From Fibrobacterota bacterium (GTDB taxonomy: Bacteria; Fibrobacterota; Fibrobacteria; UBA11236): a DNA stretch of 63,408 nucleotides. The stretch spans positions 1 through 63,408 of the forward strand of contig CANIEU010000013.1 of assembly GCA_947466585.1 (NCBI GenBank). The letters run 5' to 3'. A program made the position numbers and the translations under genes. Below, in pieces: positions 1 to 8,784 of the stretch; within the stretch, counting starts at the first letter, position 1; each line of letters begins with the position of its first letter. The notes beneath the pieces are model-generated. The model was not told the origin of the DNA. It saw only the letters and a list, made by a program, of their open reading frames with translations, and searched no databases.

Positions 1-56
1 TATTGCGGCAGGACGGACTCGTTGTTTTCAAAACCAAGGCTTGTCTTCAGATCCAT
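1..56 (-). CDS. Start of an unidentified gene, cut by the window edge
   Basis: On the minus strand an ATG at 56 opens a frame that runs off the window edge. It reads MDLKTSLGFENNESVLPQ and then continues out of view. A purine-rich ribosome binding site (GGAAAGGAGAGAGAGG on the minus strand, about 61-78) lies directly upstream, which makes a real start likely. Eighteen residues are too few to identify a family. It is divergent from the nitroreductase gene at 297. Confidence 0.5.
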   Translation of the reverse strand, partial: MDLKTSLGFENNESVLPQ

Positions 57-296
57 GTGTTTCCTCTCTCTCCTTTCCTAAAAATGCACACGGAATGGAG
101 AAAGAGGGAGGGGGAGTGGTCGATTCGGCCTTGCAGACGATTCTCTGGCGGTAATCGGTGTGAAATACGCTTTCTGCCTGCGGCGTCGGTGGTTTTACTC
201 ACCGATAAAACCGCGACATCCGAAATTTGTCAAGAAGTGCAAACGGAGCTCACCCCACATTCCACGGGATGATTATCCGGTTTGTAGCTTCCTCTC

Positions 297-899
297 ATGC
301 CCACATCGCACCTTCCCGACCCGTCGAACCGCATTTCCGACCATGTCATCGACCCGTTGTTCCTAAACCGCTGGTCTCCGCGCGCGCTCACGGGAGAAGC
401 CATTCCCATCGAAGACTTGATGCGACTCTTTGAAGCCGCGCGCTGGGCGCCCTCCAGCGGCAACGGCCAGCCGTGGCGTTTCTTGTATGCGCGCCGCGAC
501 ACGCCTGCTTGGGAATCCTTCTTCGATCTTCTCGCACCCGGCAAAAAAGTTTGGGCCTATCGTGCAGCGGCACTCGTTGTTGTGGTTTCACGCACCACGC
601 GTGAGGCGAACGGAAAGCCCGCCGCCACCCACAGCTTCGACACCGGCGCGGCGTGGATGAGCTTGGCATTGCAGGCCCATACCATGGGGATCGTCGCGCA
701 CGGCATGGAAGGGTACGACAAAGAAAAGGCCTTGCAAAGCCTCGGCATTCCTGCGGAACATGTGCCGGAGGCGATGATCGCGATCGGCTATTACGGAAAG
801 ACCGAGGATCTACCCGAAGAAAAGCGAGCCGGAGAAACGCCGAGCCAACGCAAGCCGATCGCGGAAACGGTTTTTGAAGGCGCGTGGCCGAGCGCTTAA
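297..899 (+). CDS. Nitroreductase family FMN-dependent oxidoreductase
   Basis: A 200-residue protein of the nitroreductase family, which uses FMN to transfer electrons from NAD(P)H to nitro, quinone or related substrates in the cytosol. The N-terminal FMN-binding segment is clear: RWSPRALTGEAIPIEDL followed by EAARWAPSSGNGQPWRF. Further on, GYYGKTEDLPEE matches the usual AIGYP-like segment near the end of short family members. Length is typical of the short subgroup. The exact substrate cannot be told from sequence. It is convergent with the GDT1-type gene, and the stop TAA at 897-899 opens a 13-bp repeat array that runs to the opposite gene's stop. Confidence 0.85.
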   Translation: MPTSHLPDPSNRISDHVIDPLFLNRWSPRALTGEAIPIEDLMRLFEAARWAPSSGNGQPWRFLYARRDTPAWESFFDLLAPGKKVWAYRAAALVVVVSRTTREANGKPAATHSFDTGAAWMSLALQAHTMGIVAHGMEGYDKEKALQSLGIPAEHVPEAMIAIGYYGKTEDLPEEKRAGETPSQRKPIAETVFEGAWPSA

Positions 900-928
900 G
901 GCGAGCGCTTAAGACGGTCGCTTCAGCG
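897..928 (+). repeat. Stop-anchored tandem array A, 13-bp unit, between convergent genes
   Basis: Units TAAGGCGAGCGCT (897-909) and TAAGACGGTCGCT (910-922) are followed by a diverged TCAGCGCC. The first unit begins exactly at the nitroreductase stop codon. The third lies on the stop codon of the convergent GDT1-type gene (923-925). The pattern also extends backwards into the last codons (GAGCGC from 890). Confidence 0.7.
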
Positions 929-1492
929 CCACAGCAGGGCGGCAATGCCCAGCACCAGGAACAACACCGCCGTGAGCACGTGCATGGTACGCAGCGGGAT
1001 GCGGCGGCAAAGCGCCTCGCCCAGCCACACTACGGGCGCGTTGGCCAGCAGCATTCCGACCGTGGTGCCGGCTACCACCAGCACCACATTTTCGTACCGG
1101 GCAGCTAAGGCGATGGTGGCGATCTGGGTTTTGTCACCGATCTCGGCGACGAAGAACGCTAGGGTGGTGGCGCCGAACACGCCCCACTTTCCAAAGCGTT
1201 CCGCTGCATGGGCGTCCTTGTCGTCGAGCTTGTCGGGGATGAGCGTCCATATGGCCATGGCGATAAAGGAAAGACCAAGGATCCAACGCAATGTCCCGGT
1301 GGAGAAGTAAAGACCGACGGTGTGACCGACCCAGCCCGCGAGTGCGTGGTTCAAGACCGTTGCGACGAGAATCCCGAACACGATGGGCCAGGGTTTGCGA
1401 AAGCGGGTGGCGAGCACCAAGGCCAGCAGTTGGGTTTTGTCGCCCATCTCGGCGAGAGCGACGAGTCCTGCGGAGACGAACAGGGATTCCAT
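923..1492 (-). CDS. GDT1/TMEM165 (UPF0016) family cation transporter
   Basis: A 189-residue integral membrane protein with six predicted helices in two homologous halves. Each half carries the family signature E-x-G-D-K-T: EMGDKTQ near residue 16 and EIGDKTQ near residue 117. Members of this family (yeast Gdt1, TMEM165, bacterial MneA and related proteins) export Mn2+ and/or Ca2+ across the membrane, so manganese efflux in the inner membrane is the likely role. Length and two-repeat layout fit a full bacterial member. It precedes the TspO gene on the same strand only by position (TspO is upstream, 30 bp away), so the two may share a transcript. Confidence 0.9.
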   Translation of the reverse strand: MESLFVSAGLVALAEMGDKTQLLALVLATRFRKPWPIVFGILVATVLNHALAGWVGHTVGLYFSTGTLRWILGLSFIAMAIWTLIPDKLDDKDAHAAERFGKWGVFGATTLAFFVAEIGDKTQIATIALAARYENVVLVVAGTTVGMLLANAPVVWLGEALCRRIPLRTMHVLTAVLFLVLGIAALLWR

Positions 1493-1522
1493 ACGATGTT
1501 TCCCGGAGTTGTGAACCGGAAA

Positions 1523-2020
1523 TTATAGAACGTTAGGGTTGGCTTTCCAGACCGCGTAGGTCAGTGCCGAAGCGAGCGTCACCCAGGCAAGATAGGGAAT
1601 GAGCAACGCGCCCGCCAGCGGCCTTACCCGCCAAAAGGCAAGCAGAGTGGCCAGGATGAGTACCCAAAGCAAGAGCACTTCCACGAAGGCCCACGATCCC
1701 AAATGCCATTTGAAAAAGAGCCAGCTCCACAGCGCGTTCACGACCAGTTGCACCACGAACAAGGTAAGTGCACCCGTCGTGTTGGCCCCGTTCAGTTTTC
1801 CTTCGCGCCAAACCATCCATGCCGCGATGCCCATGAGGGCGTAGAGCGTGCTCCACATCGGCCCGAACAACCAACCCGGAGGCGCCCAGCTGGGGCGAAC
1901 GAGGGCGGCGTAAAAGGCGCCCGCATTAACGGACGCGATGGCGCCCGCGGCAGCGGTCGCGAAGGCGAGAGTGAGCCACAAGATAAGGCCGAGGGCCTGT
2001 GTCGGAGCGGTCATGCGCAT
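1523..2020 (-). CDS. tspO: TspO/MBR family (tryptophan-rich sensory) membrane protein
   Basis: A 165-residue membrane protein with five hydrophobic helices and the conserved TspO/PBR pattern: P-S-W-A-P-P-G-W-L-F-G-P-M-W around residue 43, then YALMGIAAWMVW, and a later N-x-L-W-S-W-L-F-F motif. The family binds porphyrins and, in eukaryotes, cholesterol, and acts in tetrapyrrole or stress signalling in the outer or inner membrane. The start at 2020 is favoured because GAGGAG lies about 5 nt upstream; a second ATG two codons in is possible. The GDT1-type gene follows 30 bp downstream on the same strand. Confidence 0.9.
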   Translation of the reverse strand: MRMTAPTQALGLILWLTLAFATAAAGAIASVNAGAFYAALVRPSWAPPGWLFGPMWSTLYALMGIAAWMVWREGKLNGANTTGALTLFVVQLVVNALWSWLFFKWHLGSWAFVEVLLLWVLILATLLAFWRVRPLAGALLIPYLAWVTLASALTYAVWKANPNVL

Positions 2021-2055
2021 GGGAACTCCTCAGGATGGGGCGATGCCCCAAAGAT

Positions 2056-2525
2056 TTATCGACCCAGAACAATTCTTTGCAGACGAATGTCGCTGCTGGA
2101 TTGGAATTTAGAGATATAAAGTCCGCGGGGCAAACGGCTCGTCTTGAAACGCACCAGGTTGGTTATGCCTGCTTCGGCTTGTGCGTTGAACAGGGTCGCA
2201 ACCTGACGGCCACTGCTATTGAAAAGTTTCAGGGTGGTTTTGCCGCTTGCGGGAACCGCAAAGGCGGCGTTCAGGTATTGCATGGATTGGGAAATCGTAA
2301 AGGGTCGCGCGGAGGGCATACGTGTTCTGCCGGCGATCGAGACCACCAGATCGGGCCGGGTCACCGTGTTGGACGCCATCGTTACGGCTCCGATGCGCGC
2401 GAGTGCACGGCCGTCGAGGCTGCCTCCGGTGGCCATGGTGATGGACTGATCCGCCATGATGGTGCCTTTCATGACCGAATTGGTGCCCAGTGCGGCCTAA
2501 GAGCCGACCTGCCAAAAAATGTTGG
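2056..2525 (-). pseudogene. Remnant of a secreted DUF3494 (ice-binding-like) protein with a type IX sorting domain
   Basis: In the frame ending at 2056 the translation contains NIFWQVGS, then an in-frame TAG at 2497-2499, then AALGTNSVMKGTIMADQSIT and SLDGRALARIGAVT. This is the C-terminal signature of DUF3494 ice-binding/adhesin proteins, where the stop replaces a usual serine or alanine. It continues into a type IX secretion (Por) sorting domain: LKLFNSSGRQVATLF, then LPRGLYISKF, ending in IVLGR. The N-terminal part of the gene is missing; sequence upstream of about 2525 belongs to a PAS gene. An ATG at 2472 could still produce 138 residues, but without a signal peptide it could not be exported. 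Confidence 0.7.
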
Positions 2526-3157
2526 GAGAAGTTGGCGCTGTTAAAGATGGCGTTTTGCAAGGCGCCGGCCTTGAGAAGGGTCTCTTCGGCTTTTTTACGG
2601 GCGGTATTGTCCGTACCGATCAGCAGGTACCCGATGATCGCATTTTCATCATCACGGAGGTCGGTGATGGAAACCACTGCGGGAAAGCGGCTGCCATCCT
2701 TGCGGATGTAGGTCAGGTCGTAAATGTCTTCGATGCTGCGGGAAGCCTTCAACACCAAGGCCTCGAACCCCGGTGTGATCTGCGTTCCGAGCTCGATGCT
2801 GAGCGCGGTGACTGGCGCGGTGACTTCTTGCGGGTCGGAGATGTCGGCGGGGGTGATCTGGTCGGTGACTTCCGCGGCGGTGTAACCGAGCATGCGCTCC
2901 GCACCCACGTTGAAAATCTGGATGACTCCCTTGGCGTCGGTGGCGATGCTGAAGAAGTTGGCACTGTTGAAAATGGCGCTTTGCAGCGCGCCTGCCTTGA
3001 GGAGCGCCTCTTCGCCGATTTCGTTATGGGGTTCCGTGACGGAAGCGGATCGCGCCCCATCCGGTGTTCCCTCCGGCGCTGCATTCAATAGCTCTTCCCG
3101 GGTCTTTTCCTGAGATCCCTGCGGTAAGTCTTCGCCGATCACCGCACTGTTTTCCAA
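2216..3157 (-). pseudogene. Truncated PAS-domain sensor gene fused out of frame to the ice-binding remnant
   Basis: The ORF starts at a TTG (3157) preceded by GGGAGG, with an in-frame stop just upstream. Residues about 50-190 are a PAS domain with PAC-like end: FSIATDAKGVIQIFNVGAER, GYTAAEVTDQITPADI, TYIRKDGSRFPAVVSITDL, GYLLIGTDNTARKKAEE. A second copy of the linker then starts (LLKAGALQNAIFNSANF, compared with LLKAGALQSAIFNSANF before the first PAS). It ends abruptly at about 2525-2530, and the rest of the ORF is DUF3494 DNA read in the wrong frame (His/Arg-rich nonsense). No kinase or output domain remains. The intact ancestor was probably a multi-PAS histidine kinase or diguanylate cyclase. 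Confidence 0.65.
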
Positions 3158-3295
3158 GAGCCTCCCTTAGAGCACCCCAGATGCAATGCGGGGTGATCGG
3201 GTCATACAGGTTATGCAGGTGGATTTAAGTGCTGGGTAACCGAAACGGCATGGGGTATTCCCCGCATACCGTTCGAATTTTCAACCTCGAAATGA

Positions 3296-3345
3296 GACCT
3301 AGTCAGACCTAGTTAGACCTTATCAGGCCTAATCGGCCCTTATCA
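3296..3345 (-). repeat. Stop-anchored tandem array B, 10-bp unit, five copies
   Basis: Read on the minus strand the units are TGATAAGGGC, CGATTAGGCC, TGATAAGGTC, TAACTAGGTC and TGACTAGGTC, in exact 10-bp register from 3345 down to 3296. The first TGA (3343-3345) is the stop codon of the His-rich frame at the end of the upstream lipoprotein gene, not of the frame that is open from its start. Confidence 0.8.
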
Positions 3346-3974
3346 GGCTTTGTGGGTCTTCACGGCATGGTCGGCGGTGTCGCCACCGTCACCTTCGGCC
3401 TCGATTGAAGCGCCGGGGTGGGCATTTTGTTCTTTGGCCGAAACCCGACCTTCACTCTGGGCGGGGTTGCCGTTGTGACCCATGTTGTGGGCGTCGGAGG
3501 ATCCGTCGGCTTTCGGAGTGTGATTTTCCGCATGCGTTTCAGCATGCTTGATTTCATGAGACAGGTCATGCTTTTTATCATGCGTATCGGCATGCTTCTC
3601 GGGGGTGTGGGGTGCGGCTGATCGTGCAGTGGTGACGTCTTGGCTAATCGCGCCGTAGGCGAGCTGTGGACCAAACTGAACCCGCGTTTGCCCAGATCCA
3701 CGCAGGGTTGGGGAAAGACGTCGCCGTGGATCGTGTCACCCGTCGTGGTCTCGATCACGAAAACCGTGGTGGTGTCCACCGTACTGGTGTCGATCGGTTC
3801 TTCGAACACGAAGATGATGGTGTCGTCAACGTGGAAATCCGTGCTGCCGTTTTTCGTGACGGTTTCGATGATGTCGGGCGGGGCGCAGCTGCGAATGACG
3901 CCTTCGGGTTCCTGAACACAGCTGTTGAGGCACAGGCTCATCCCGATCAACAGCATCGAAAGGCCTGAAAACAA
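3343..3974 (-). pseudogene. Small lipoprotein gene with a probable frameshift before a His-rich tail
   Basis: The frame opening at TTG 3974 (or ATG 3956) encodes a lipoprotein signal peptide ending in LCLNSC, then an acidic Thr-rich region (VDDTIIFVFEEP, TVDTTTVFVIE) to about VDLGKRGF. After that the open frame turns into low-complexity Met/Pro/Thr sequence. The alternative frame from about 3690 is the more sensible one: VQFGPQLAYGAIS, a His-rich stretch (KHADTHDKKHDLSHEIKHAE), and a stop TGA at 3343-3345, where array B starts. A one-base loss near the GGG at about 3690 would explain this. The tail could bind metal. Function unknown; a sequencing error is possible. Confidence 0.5.
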
Positions 3975-4065
3975 AGGTTTCGGCGTAAGGATTCTTATTA
4001 AAAATGCCTAGGCGATCCGCATGGGCAGAAAGTACATCCGGCGGAAGGGTTGTGGATCAGGCCGT

Positions 4066-4716
4066 TTACAGGTGGTTGCTGCGGAGGGTATGGAGAAGAT
4101 GCGGGTCGGTGACCACCCCGACGAGACCGTTTACGACGAATTGCACCCCGATGCAAAGGAGAAAAAAGCCCATCACGCGGGTCATGGCGTGCAGTCCGGT
4201 CACGCCGAGGTAGCCGACCATTCGGGTGGAAAGGCGAAGGGTGACCAATACGATCACGGCTACGATCAAAATGCCGATCACGATGGCCCCGTATTGCCAG
4301 CCCGTGTCGGCAATGGAGGCGAGGCCGATGGTGACGGAAATTGCGCCGGGGCCAGCGATGCTGGGCATCGCCAATGGGGTAAAGGAGATATCGGCTTTTT
4401 GCCGGGCTTCGTGGTGTTCGGCCTGGGTTTGTTCGGCCTCGTCCTTGGGGTACAGCATGCGCATGCCTGCCACGGCGACCAAGATTCCGCCCGCGATGCG
4501 GATACCCGGCAAGGAAAGTCCGAAGAATTTCATGATAAAGGATCCGGCCAGTAGAAACGCAATGAGGATGGCCACCATGTAGACCACGGCTTTGCGGGCC
4601 TGTTCGTTGCGCTCTGCGTCGGTATCGCCTTCGGTGATGGCGAGGAAAAGAGGTGCGGTGCTGAACGGGTTGATGATCGGCAGCAGCGAGACGATGGTGG
4701 CGATGATCAGTTCCAT
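4066..4716 (-). CDS. MarC family (UPF0056) integral membrane protein
   Basis: About 216 residues with six hydrophobic segments. The N-terminal MELIIATIVSLLPIINPFST and the later SFTPLAMPSIAGPGAISVTI are the two conserved MarC signatures, NP-F in the first half and P-x-x-x-G-P-G-A in the second. The biochemical role of MarC proteins is unsettled; the old link to multiple antibiotic resistance has been withdrawn. I use ATG 4716 because the family starts there; the longer frame to 4770 adds unrelated residues. An acidic loop (KDEAEQTQAEHHEARQKAD) separates the two halves. Confidence 0.85.
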   Translation of the reverse strand: MELIIATIVSLLPIINPFSTAPLFLAITEGDTDAERNEQARKAVVYMVAILIAFLLAGSFIMKFFGLSLPGIRIAGGILVAVAGMRMLYPKDEAEQTQAEHHEARQKADISFTPLAMPSIAGPGAISVTIGLASIADTGWQYGAIVIGILIVAVIVLVTLRLSTRMVGYLGVTGLHAMTRVMGFFLLCIGVQFVVNGLVGVVTDPHLLHTLRSNHL

Positions 4717-4791
4717 GTGGTGGAATCTATGTAACCGCAAAAAGGGGAGGGGGGGCGGATTGCTTCCCAACCGCGAAATTGAAAAAGGCGC

Positions 4792-4824
4792 AAAACAAGG
4801 AGCGATCCGAAGACCGCTCCTTGT
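4792..4824 (-). terminator. Rho-independent terminator after parEC
   Basis: On the minus strand ACAAGGAGCG (4824-4815) pairs with CGCTCCTTGT (4804-4795). The stem is extended inward around a TTCG loop and followed by TTTT and then a second T-run. It lies about 50 nt after the parC stop. Confidence 0.7.
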
Positions 4825-4875
4825 TCCTGACTCTGGATACCGAATCGCTGGCAGCTAATAACTGCGAGCGATCCG

Positions 4876-6831
4876 CTACTTCTTCAACCGCTCCACCTTC
4901 TTGACCGCATGCTTGGTCACGATGATTCCCTGCGTGCCGCGAGGGCGCACGGGGATATCTTCGAAGTTGAGCGGCACTTCGGTCTTGATGCGCGGCTGCG
5001 GAACCAAATGGACGACCACCTTGTCGGCCTTGTTCGCCGGCTGAACTTCCAAGTACAACACCTTCGACATGGCCGCGCCCTTGGTGAGGTCGTACTGCTT
5101 GTCGCGTGAGATGCCGCCGATCTGAAAGCGCTTTGCCATGGCGGCCCCGCCGCGTCCGTCACGGTAAATGAAGTTGTACACCGTCGAGTCGTCGCTGCGG
5201 TCGAACTTGGTCACCGACAGGATCTTTTGACCCACGAAGGCTTTGTCCGTAACCTTGACCACCGCGAAGGTGCCGTCTTCCTTGAATGCGATCAGCTCGT
5301 CGAGCGCGGAGAACTCGCCCTCGATCTGTTCGCATCCGCGCAGCGCGGTACCCACGAAGCCGCCCTCGCGGTCGATATAGACCTTGAGATTGCTCAGGAT
5401 CACGTCGGAGGCGTCGATGGCGGTGAAGCGCTTGAGTTTGGTCTTGCGTTCGCGGCCTTTGCCGTACTTCTCCAACAGGCCTTCGTACCAAGCGATGGCG
5501 TAGGGCGTTAGCGCCTTCAGGTGCTTTTCGGTTTCCTTGACGGCCTTGTCGAGCGCCATCATTTCTTCATCGGCCTTTTTCGCGTCGTAACGCGAGATGC
5601 GGCGGATGGGGATTTCGATCAGGCGCTTCACGTCTTCGTCGGTCACGTCGCGGAGGAACTTGCTCCGGAAGGGCGCGAGACCCTTGTGTACCACAGTGTA
5701 AATGGCCTCGGAGGTTTCCGCGGTCTCGAGTTTGCGGTAGATCTTCTCTTCGATGAAGATCTGTTCGAGCGACTTGAAATGCCACTTCTCGCGCAGGTCG
5801 CCGCGCCGGATTTCCAGCTCTTTGCGGAGCAGGGCCACGGTGTGCTGCACGCTGAGTTCGAGCATTTCCGAGACGCCGATGAATACCGGCTTGTTCTCGA
5901 AAATCACGCAGCAGTTGGGCGAGATCGAGACCTCGCAACTGGTGAAGGCGTAGAGTGCGTCGAGGGACTTCTGCGGATCGGCACCCTGCGGAAGATGCAC
6001 GAGGATCTCCACCTTGGCAGCGGTCTTGTCCTCGATCTTCTTGATCTTGATCTTGCCCTTTTCATTGGCCGTCACAATGGATTCGATGAGCGAGGCCGTG
6101 GTCACGCCGAAAGGAACTTCCGTGATCGCGAGTGTGCGATTGTCGTCCACCGAAATCTTCGCACGCACCTTGATCTTACCGCCGCTCTGCCCGTCGTTGT
6201 AGCCCGAGCAATCCGCCTGACCACCGGTGGGGAAGTCGGGGAGGAGGGTGAACTTCTCCTTTTTCAGCACGGCGATGCAAGCTTTGAGCAACTCGCAGAA
6301 ATTATGCGGAAGGATCTTGGTGGCCAGGCCCACAGCGATGCCTTCGGTACCCTGCGCGAGCACCAAGGGGAATTTCATCGGTAGCGTGACCGGTTCCAGA
6401 TTACGACCGTCGTACGAGCGCTGCCAGACCGTGGTGGCGGCATTAAAGGCGACGTCGAGTGCGAACTTGGAGAGCTTGGTCTCGATGTAACGTGGCGCGG
6501 CGGCGCTGTCGCCCGTGACCGGGTCGCCCCAGTTGCCCTGCGTGTCTACCAGCAGGTCGCGCTGGCCCATGCCCACGAGAGCTTCGCCGATGGCGGCGTC
6601 GCCGTGGGGGTGGTACTTCATCGTTTGACCGATGATGTTGGCGACCTTGTGGAAACGGCCGTCCTCTTGCTCACGTAGGGCGTGGAGGATACGGCGCTGC
6701 ACAGGCTTCAGGCCGTCGTGCAAATGGGGGACGGCGCGGTCGGTGATGACGTACGAGGCGTACTCCAGGAAGTACTCGCGGTACATGTCCTGGACGTGCG
6801 GGATGTGATCTTTAAGGATGTTGGAAGCCAT
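4876..6831 (-). CDS. parC: DNA topoisomerase IV subunit A (GyrA/ParC family)
   Basis: The breakage-reunion subunit of a type IIA topoisomerase that decatenates sister chromosomes. It has 651 residues. The catalytic tyrosine is Tyr115 in SAAAPRYIETKL. The quinolone-region helix KYHPHGDAAIGEALVGMGQ precedes it, and the QRRILHAL motif is near residue 45. The C-terminal part is shorter than that of gyrase A and lacks a visible GyrA box (QRRGGKG), which favours ParC over GyrA. It starts 3 bp after the parE stop with GGAGG inside the end of parE, so the two subunits are translationally coupled. A terminator follows at 4792-4824. Confidence 0.92.
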   Translation of the reverse strand: MASNILKDHIPHVQDMYREYFLEYASYVITDRAVPHLHDGLKPVQRRILHALREQEDGRFHKVANIIGQTMKYHPHGDAAIGEALVGMGQRDLLVDTQGNWGDPVTGDSAAAPRYIETKLSKFALDVAFNAATTVWQRSYDGRNLEPVTLPMKFPLVLAQGTEGIAVGLATKILPHNFCELLKACIAVLKKEKFTLLPDFPTGGQADCSGYNDGQSGGKIKVRAKISVDDNRTLAITEVPFGVTTASLIESIVTANEKGKIKIKKIEDKTAAKVEILVHLPQGADPQKSLDALYAFTSCEVSISPNCCVIFENKPVFIGVSEMLELSVQHTVALLRKELEIRRGDLREKWHFKSLEQIFIEEKIYRKLETAETSEAIYTVVHKGLAPFRSKFLRDVTDEDVKRLIEIPIRRISRYDAKKADEEMMALDKAVKETEKHLKALTPYAIAWYEGLLEKYGKGRERKTKLKRFTAIDASDVILSNLKVYIDREGGFVGTALRGCEQIEGEFSALDELIAFKEDGTFAVVKVTDKAFVGQKILSVTKFDRSDDSTVYNFIYRDGRGGAAMAKRFQIGGISRDKQYDLTKGAAMSKVLYLEVQPANKADKVVVHLVPQPRIKTEVPLNFEDIPVRPRGTQGIIVTKHAVKKVERLKK

Positions 6832-6834
6832 GGT

Positions 6835-8784
6835 TTATCCCGCCTCCGCCAGCAGTTTGTCCGCGGCTTTGTCCGAGGCAAAGTCTTCGGGATTCTCGTC
6901 CACCACCTCTTCTTCCACCTTCAGATTATCGATGATGAAATCCCGGCGTGCCGGGGTGTTCTTGCCCATGTAGTACTCGAGGATTTTCTCGATTTTGCCG
7001 TCCGCCTTGGCGTCGCGTTGCGAGATCACGGTTTCCAAGCGAATGTCCTTGCCGATGAAGGCCGCAAATTCGTCCGGCGAGATTTCGCCGAGGCCTTTGA
7101 AGCGCGTGATTTCCGCATTCTTGCCCAGCTTGCCCAGCGCTGCGGTCTTTTCGGTGTCATCGTAGCAGTAAATCGTCTCTTTCTTGTTCCGCACGCGGAA
7201 CAGAGGCGTCTGCAAAATGTGCACATGTCCTTTGTCTACCAGTTCGGGGAAGAACTGCAGAAAGAACGTCAGCAGCAACAGACGAATATGGGCGCCGTCG
7301 ACGTCGGCATCGGTGGCGACTACGATGTTGTTGTAGCGCAGCTCCTCGAGGCCTTCCTCGATGTTGAGAGCGTGCTGGAGCAGGTTGAACTCTTCGTTCT
7401 CGTACACGACTTTCTTGGTCATTCCGTAGCAGTTCAAGGGTTTGCCCTTGAGCGAAAATACTGCCTGGGTGGCCACGTCGCGCGCCTTGGTGATCGAGCC
7501 CGAAGCGGAGTCGCCCTCGGTGATGAAGATCGTGCTCTCGTTGCGGCGCTTGTGCTTATCGTCGTAATGCACGTTGCAATCGCGCAGCTTACGGTTGTGC
7601 AGGTTGGCTTTTTTCGCCCGCTCGTTGGCCAGCTTGCGGATGCCGGCCATATCCTTGCGTTCGCGCTCGCTTTGCTGGATCTTGTCGAGCAGCGCCTTGG
7701 CCGTCTCGGGGTTCTTGTGGAGGAAAAGCTCCAGGTTCTTGCGCGTGAATTCGACGATCCAAGAGCGCAGGGAGTCGCCGCTCTCGTTATAGTTCGTCGA
7801 GCCCAGCTTGGTCTTGGTCTGCGACTCGAACACCGGCTCGTGCATGCGGATGGCGATGGCGCCCACGATAGAGGCGCGCACGTCCGAGGAGTCGATGTCC
7901 TTTTTATAAAAGTCCTTGCACGCGCGCACCATGCCTTCTTTAAAGGCCGCCAGGTGGGTTCCACCCTCGGTGGTGTACTGCCCGTTCACGAACGAGAAAT
8001 AGTGCTCGCCGTAGCTGTTGTCGTGCGTCAGCGCCAGCTCGATGTCCGGTTCCTTCGGGTCCTTCAGATGCACGATCGGATAGCGGATCGTTTCATCCGT
8101 ATGGCGCTCCAGCAGGTCGCGCAGACCGTTCTTCGAGGTGTACGATTCGCCGTTGAAGCGGATCGTGAGCCCCGCGTTCAGGTAGCTGTAGTAGTGGATG
8201 CGTTCGATCAGGAATTCCGCGACCCATTTGAACTTGGGAAACAGGTTCGCGTCGGGCAGGAACCGCATCAGCGTGCCGTTCGCCTCCTTCGTCGCTTGTT
8301 CCTTTTCGTCCTTTGCCAGCTTGCCTTTAACGAATTCGGCCGCCTTGGTTTTGCCGTCGCGGAAGGATTGGACCCGGAAGCGCTCGGACAGGGCGTTGAC
8401 CGCCTTGGAACCGACCCCGTTCAAACCCACCGATTTCTTGAAGGCGTCGCCTTCGTACTTGCCGCCGGTGTTGATTTTGGAGACGCAATCGATCACTTTA
8501 CCCAGCGGAATGCCACGCCCGTAATCGCGCACGGCCATGGTGCCGTCTTCTTCGAGCGAAATGTCGATGACCTTGCCCGCTCCCATGACGAATTCGTCGA
8601 TGGAGTTGTCGACGATTTCCTTAAACAGCACGTAAATGCCGTCATCGGGGGCCGAGCCGTTGCCCAGCTTGCCGATGTACATGCCCGGACGCAGGCGGAT
8701 ATGTTCGACCCAATCCAGCGATTTGATGCTGTCTTCGTCGTAGGAACCGGGGATTTTGGTCGATTTTTGCGGTTTTTCAGCCAT
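6835..8784 (-). CDS. parE: DNA topoisomerase IV subunit B (ATPase, GyrB/ParE family)
   Basis: The ATPase and metal-binding subunit partnering ParC, 649 residues. The GHKL ATP site is visible as EIVDNSIDE (56-64), [10 protein letters not shown] (86-95) and [12 protein letters not shown] (119-130). The Toprim domain carries EGDSASGS (423-430) and [10 protein letters not shown] (near 500). The length and the [19 protein letters not shown] start are typical of ParE from the Bacteroidota/Chlorobi side. It is the first gene of a parE-parC operon. A plausible promoter with a perfect TTGACA lies at 8886-8915. Confidence 0.93.
   Translation of the reverse strand: MAEKPQKSTKIPGSYDEDSIKSLDWVEHIRLRPGMYIGKLGNGSAPDDGIYVLFKEIVDNSIDEFVMGAGKVIDISLEEDGTMAVRDYGRGIPLGKVIDCVSKINTGGKYEGDAFKKSVGLNGVGSKAVNALSERFRVQSFRDGKTKAAEFVKGKLAKDEKEQATKEANGTLMRFLPDANLFPKFKWVAEFLIERIHYYSYLNAGLTIRFNGESYTSKNGLRDLLERHTDETIRYPIVHLKDPKEPDIELALTHDNSYGEHYFSFVNGQYTTEGGTHLAAFKEGMVRACKDFYKKDIDSSDVRASIVGAIAIRMHEPVFESQTKTKLGSTNYNESGDSLRSWIVEFTRKNLELFLHKNPETAKALLDKIQQSERERKDMAGIRKLANERAKKANLHNRKLRDCNVHYDDKHKRRNESTIFITEGDSASGSITKARDVATQAVFSLKGKPLNCYGMTKKVVYENEEFNLLQHALNIEEGLEELRYNNIVVATDADVDGAHIRLLLLTFFLQFFPELVDKGHVHILQTPLFRVRNKKETIYCYDDTEKTAALGKLGKNAEITRFKGLGEISPDEFAAFIGKDIRLETVISQRDAKADGKIEKILEYYMGKNTPARRDFIIDNLKVEEEVVDENPEDFASDKAADKLLAEAG

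Noticed and set aside
191-212. GGTTTTA / TAAAACC hairpin upstream of the nitroreductase gene
   Set aside because: Only a 7-bp stem with no promoter or terminator features around it; likely chance.
3-272. 89-codon ORF at the left edge
   Set aside because: No ribosome binding site or domain, and it overlaps the better supported minus-strand start at 56.
3295-3354. CRISPR-like array
   Set aside because: Units are 10 bp with no spacers; the other arrays here have units of 7-13 bp. None has the repeat-spacer layout of CRISPR.
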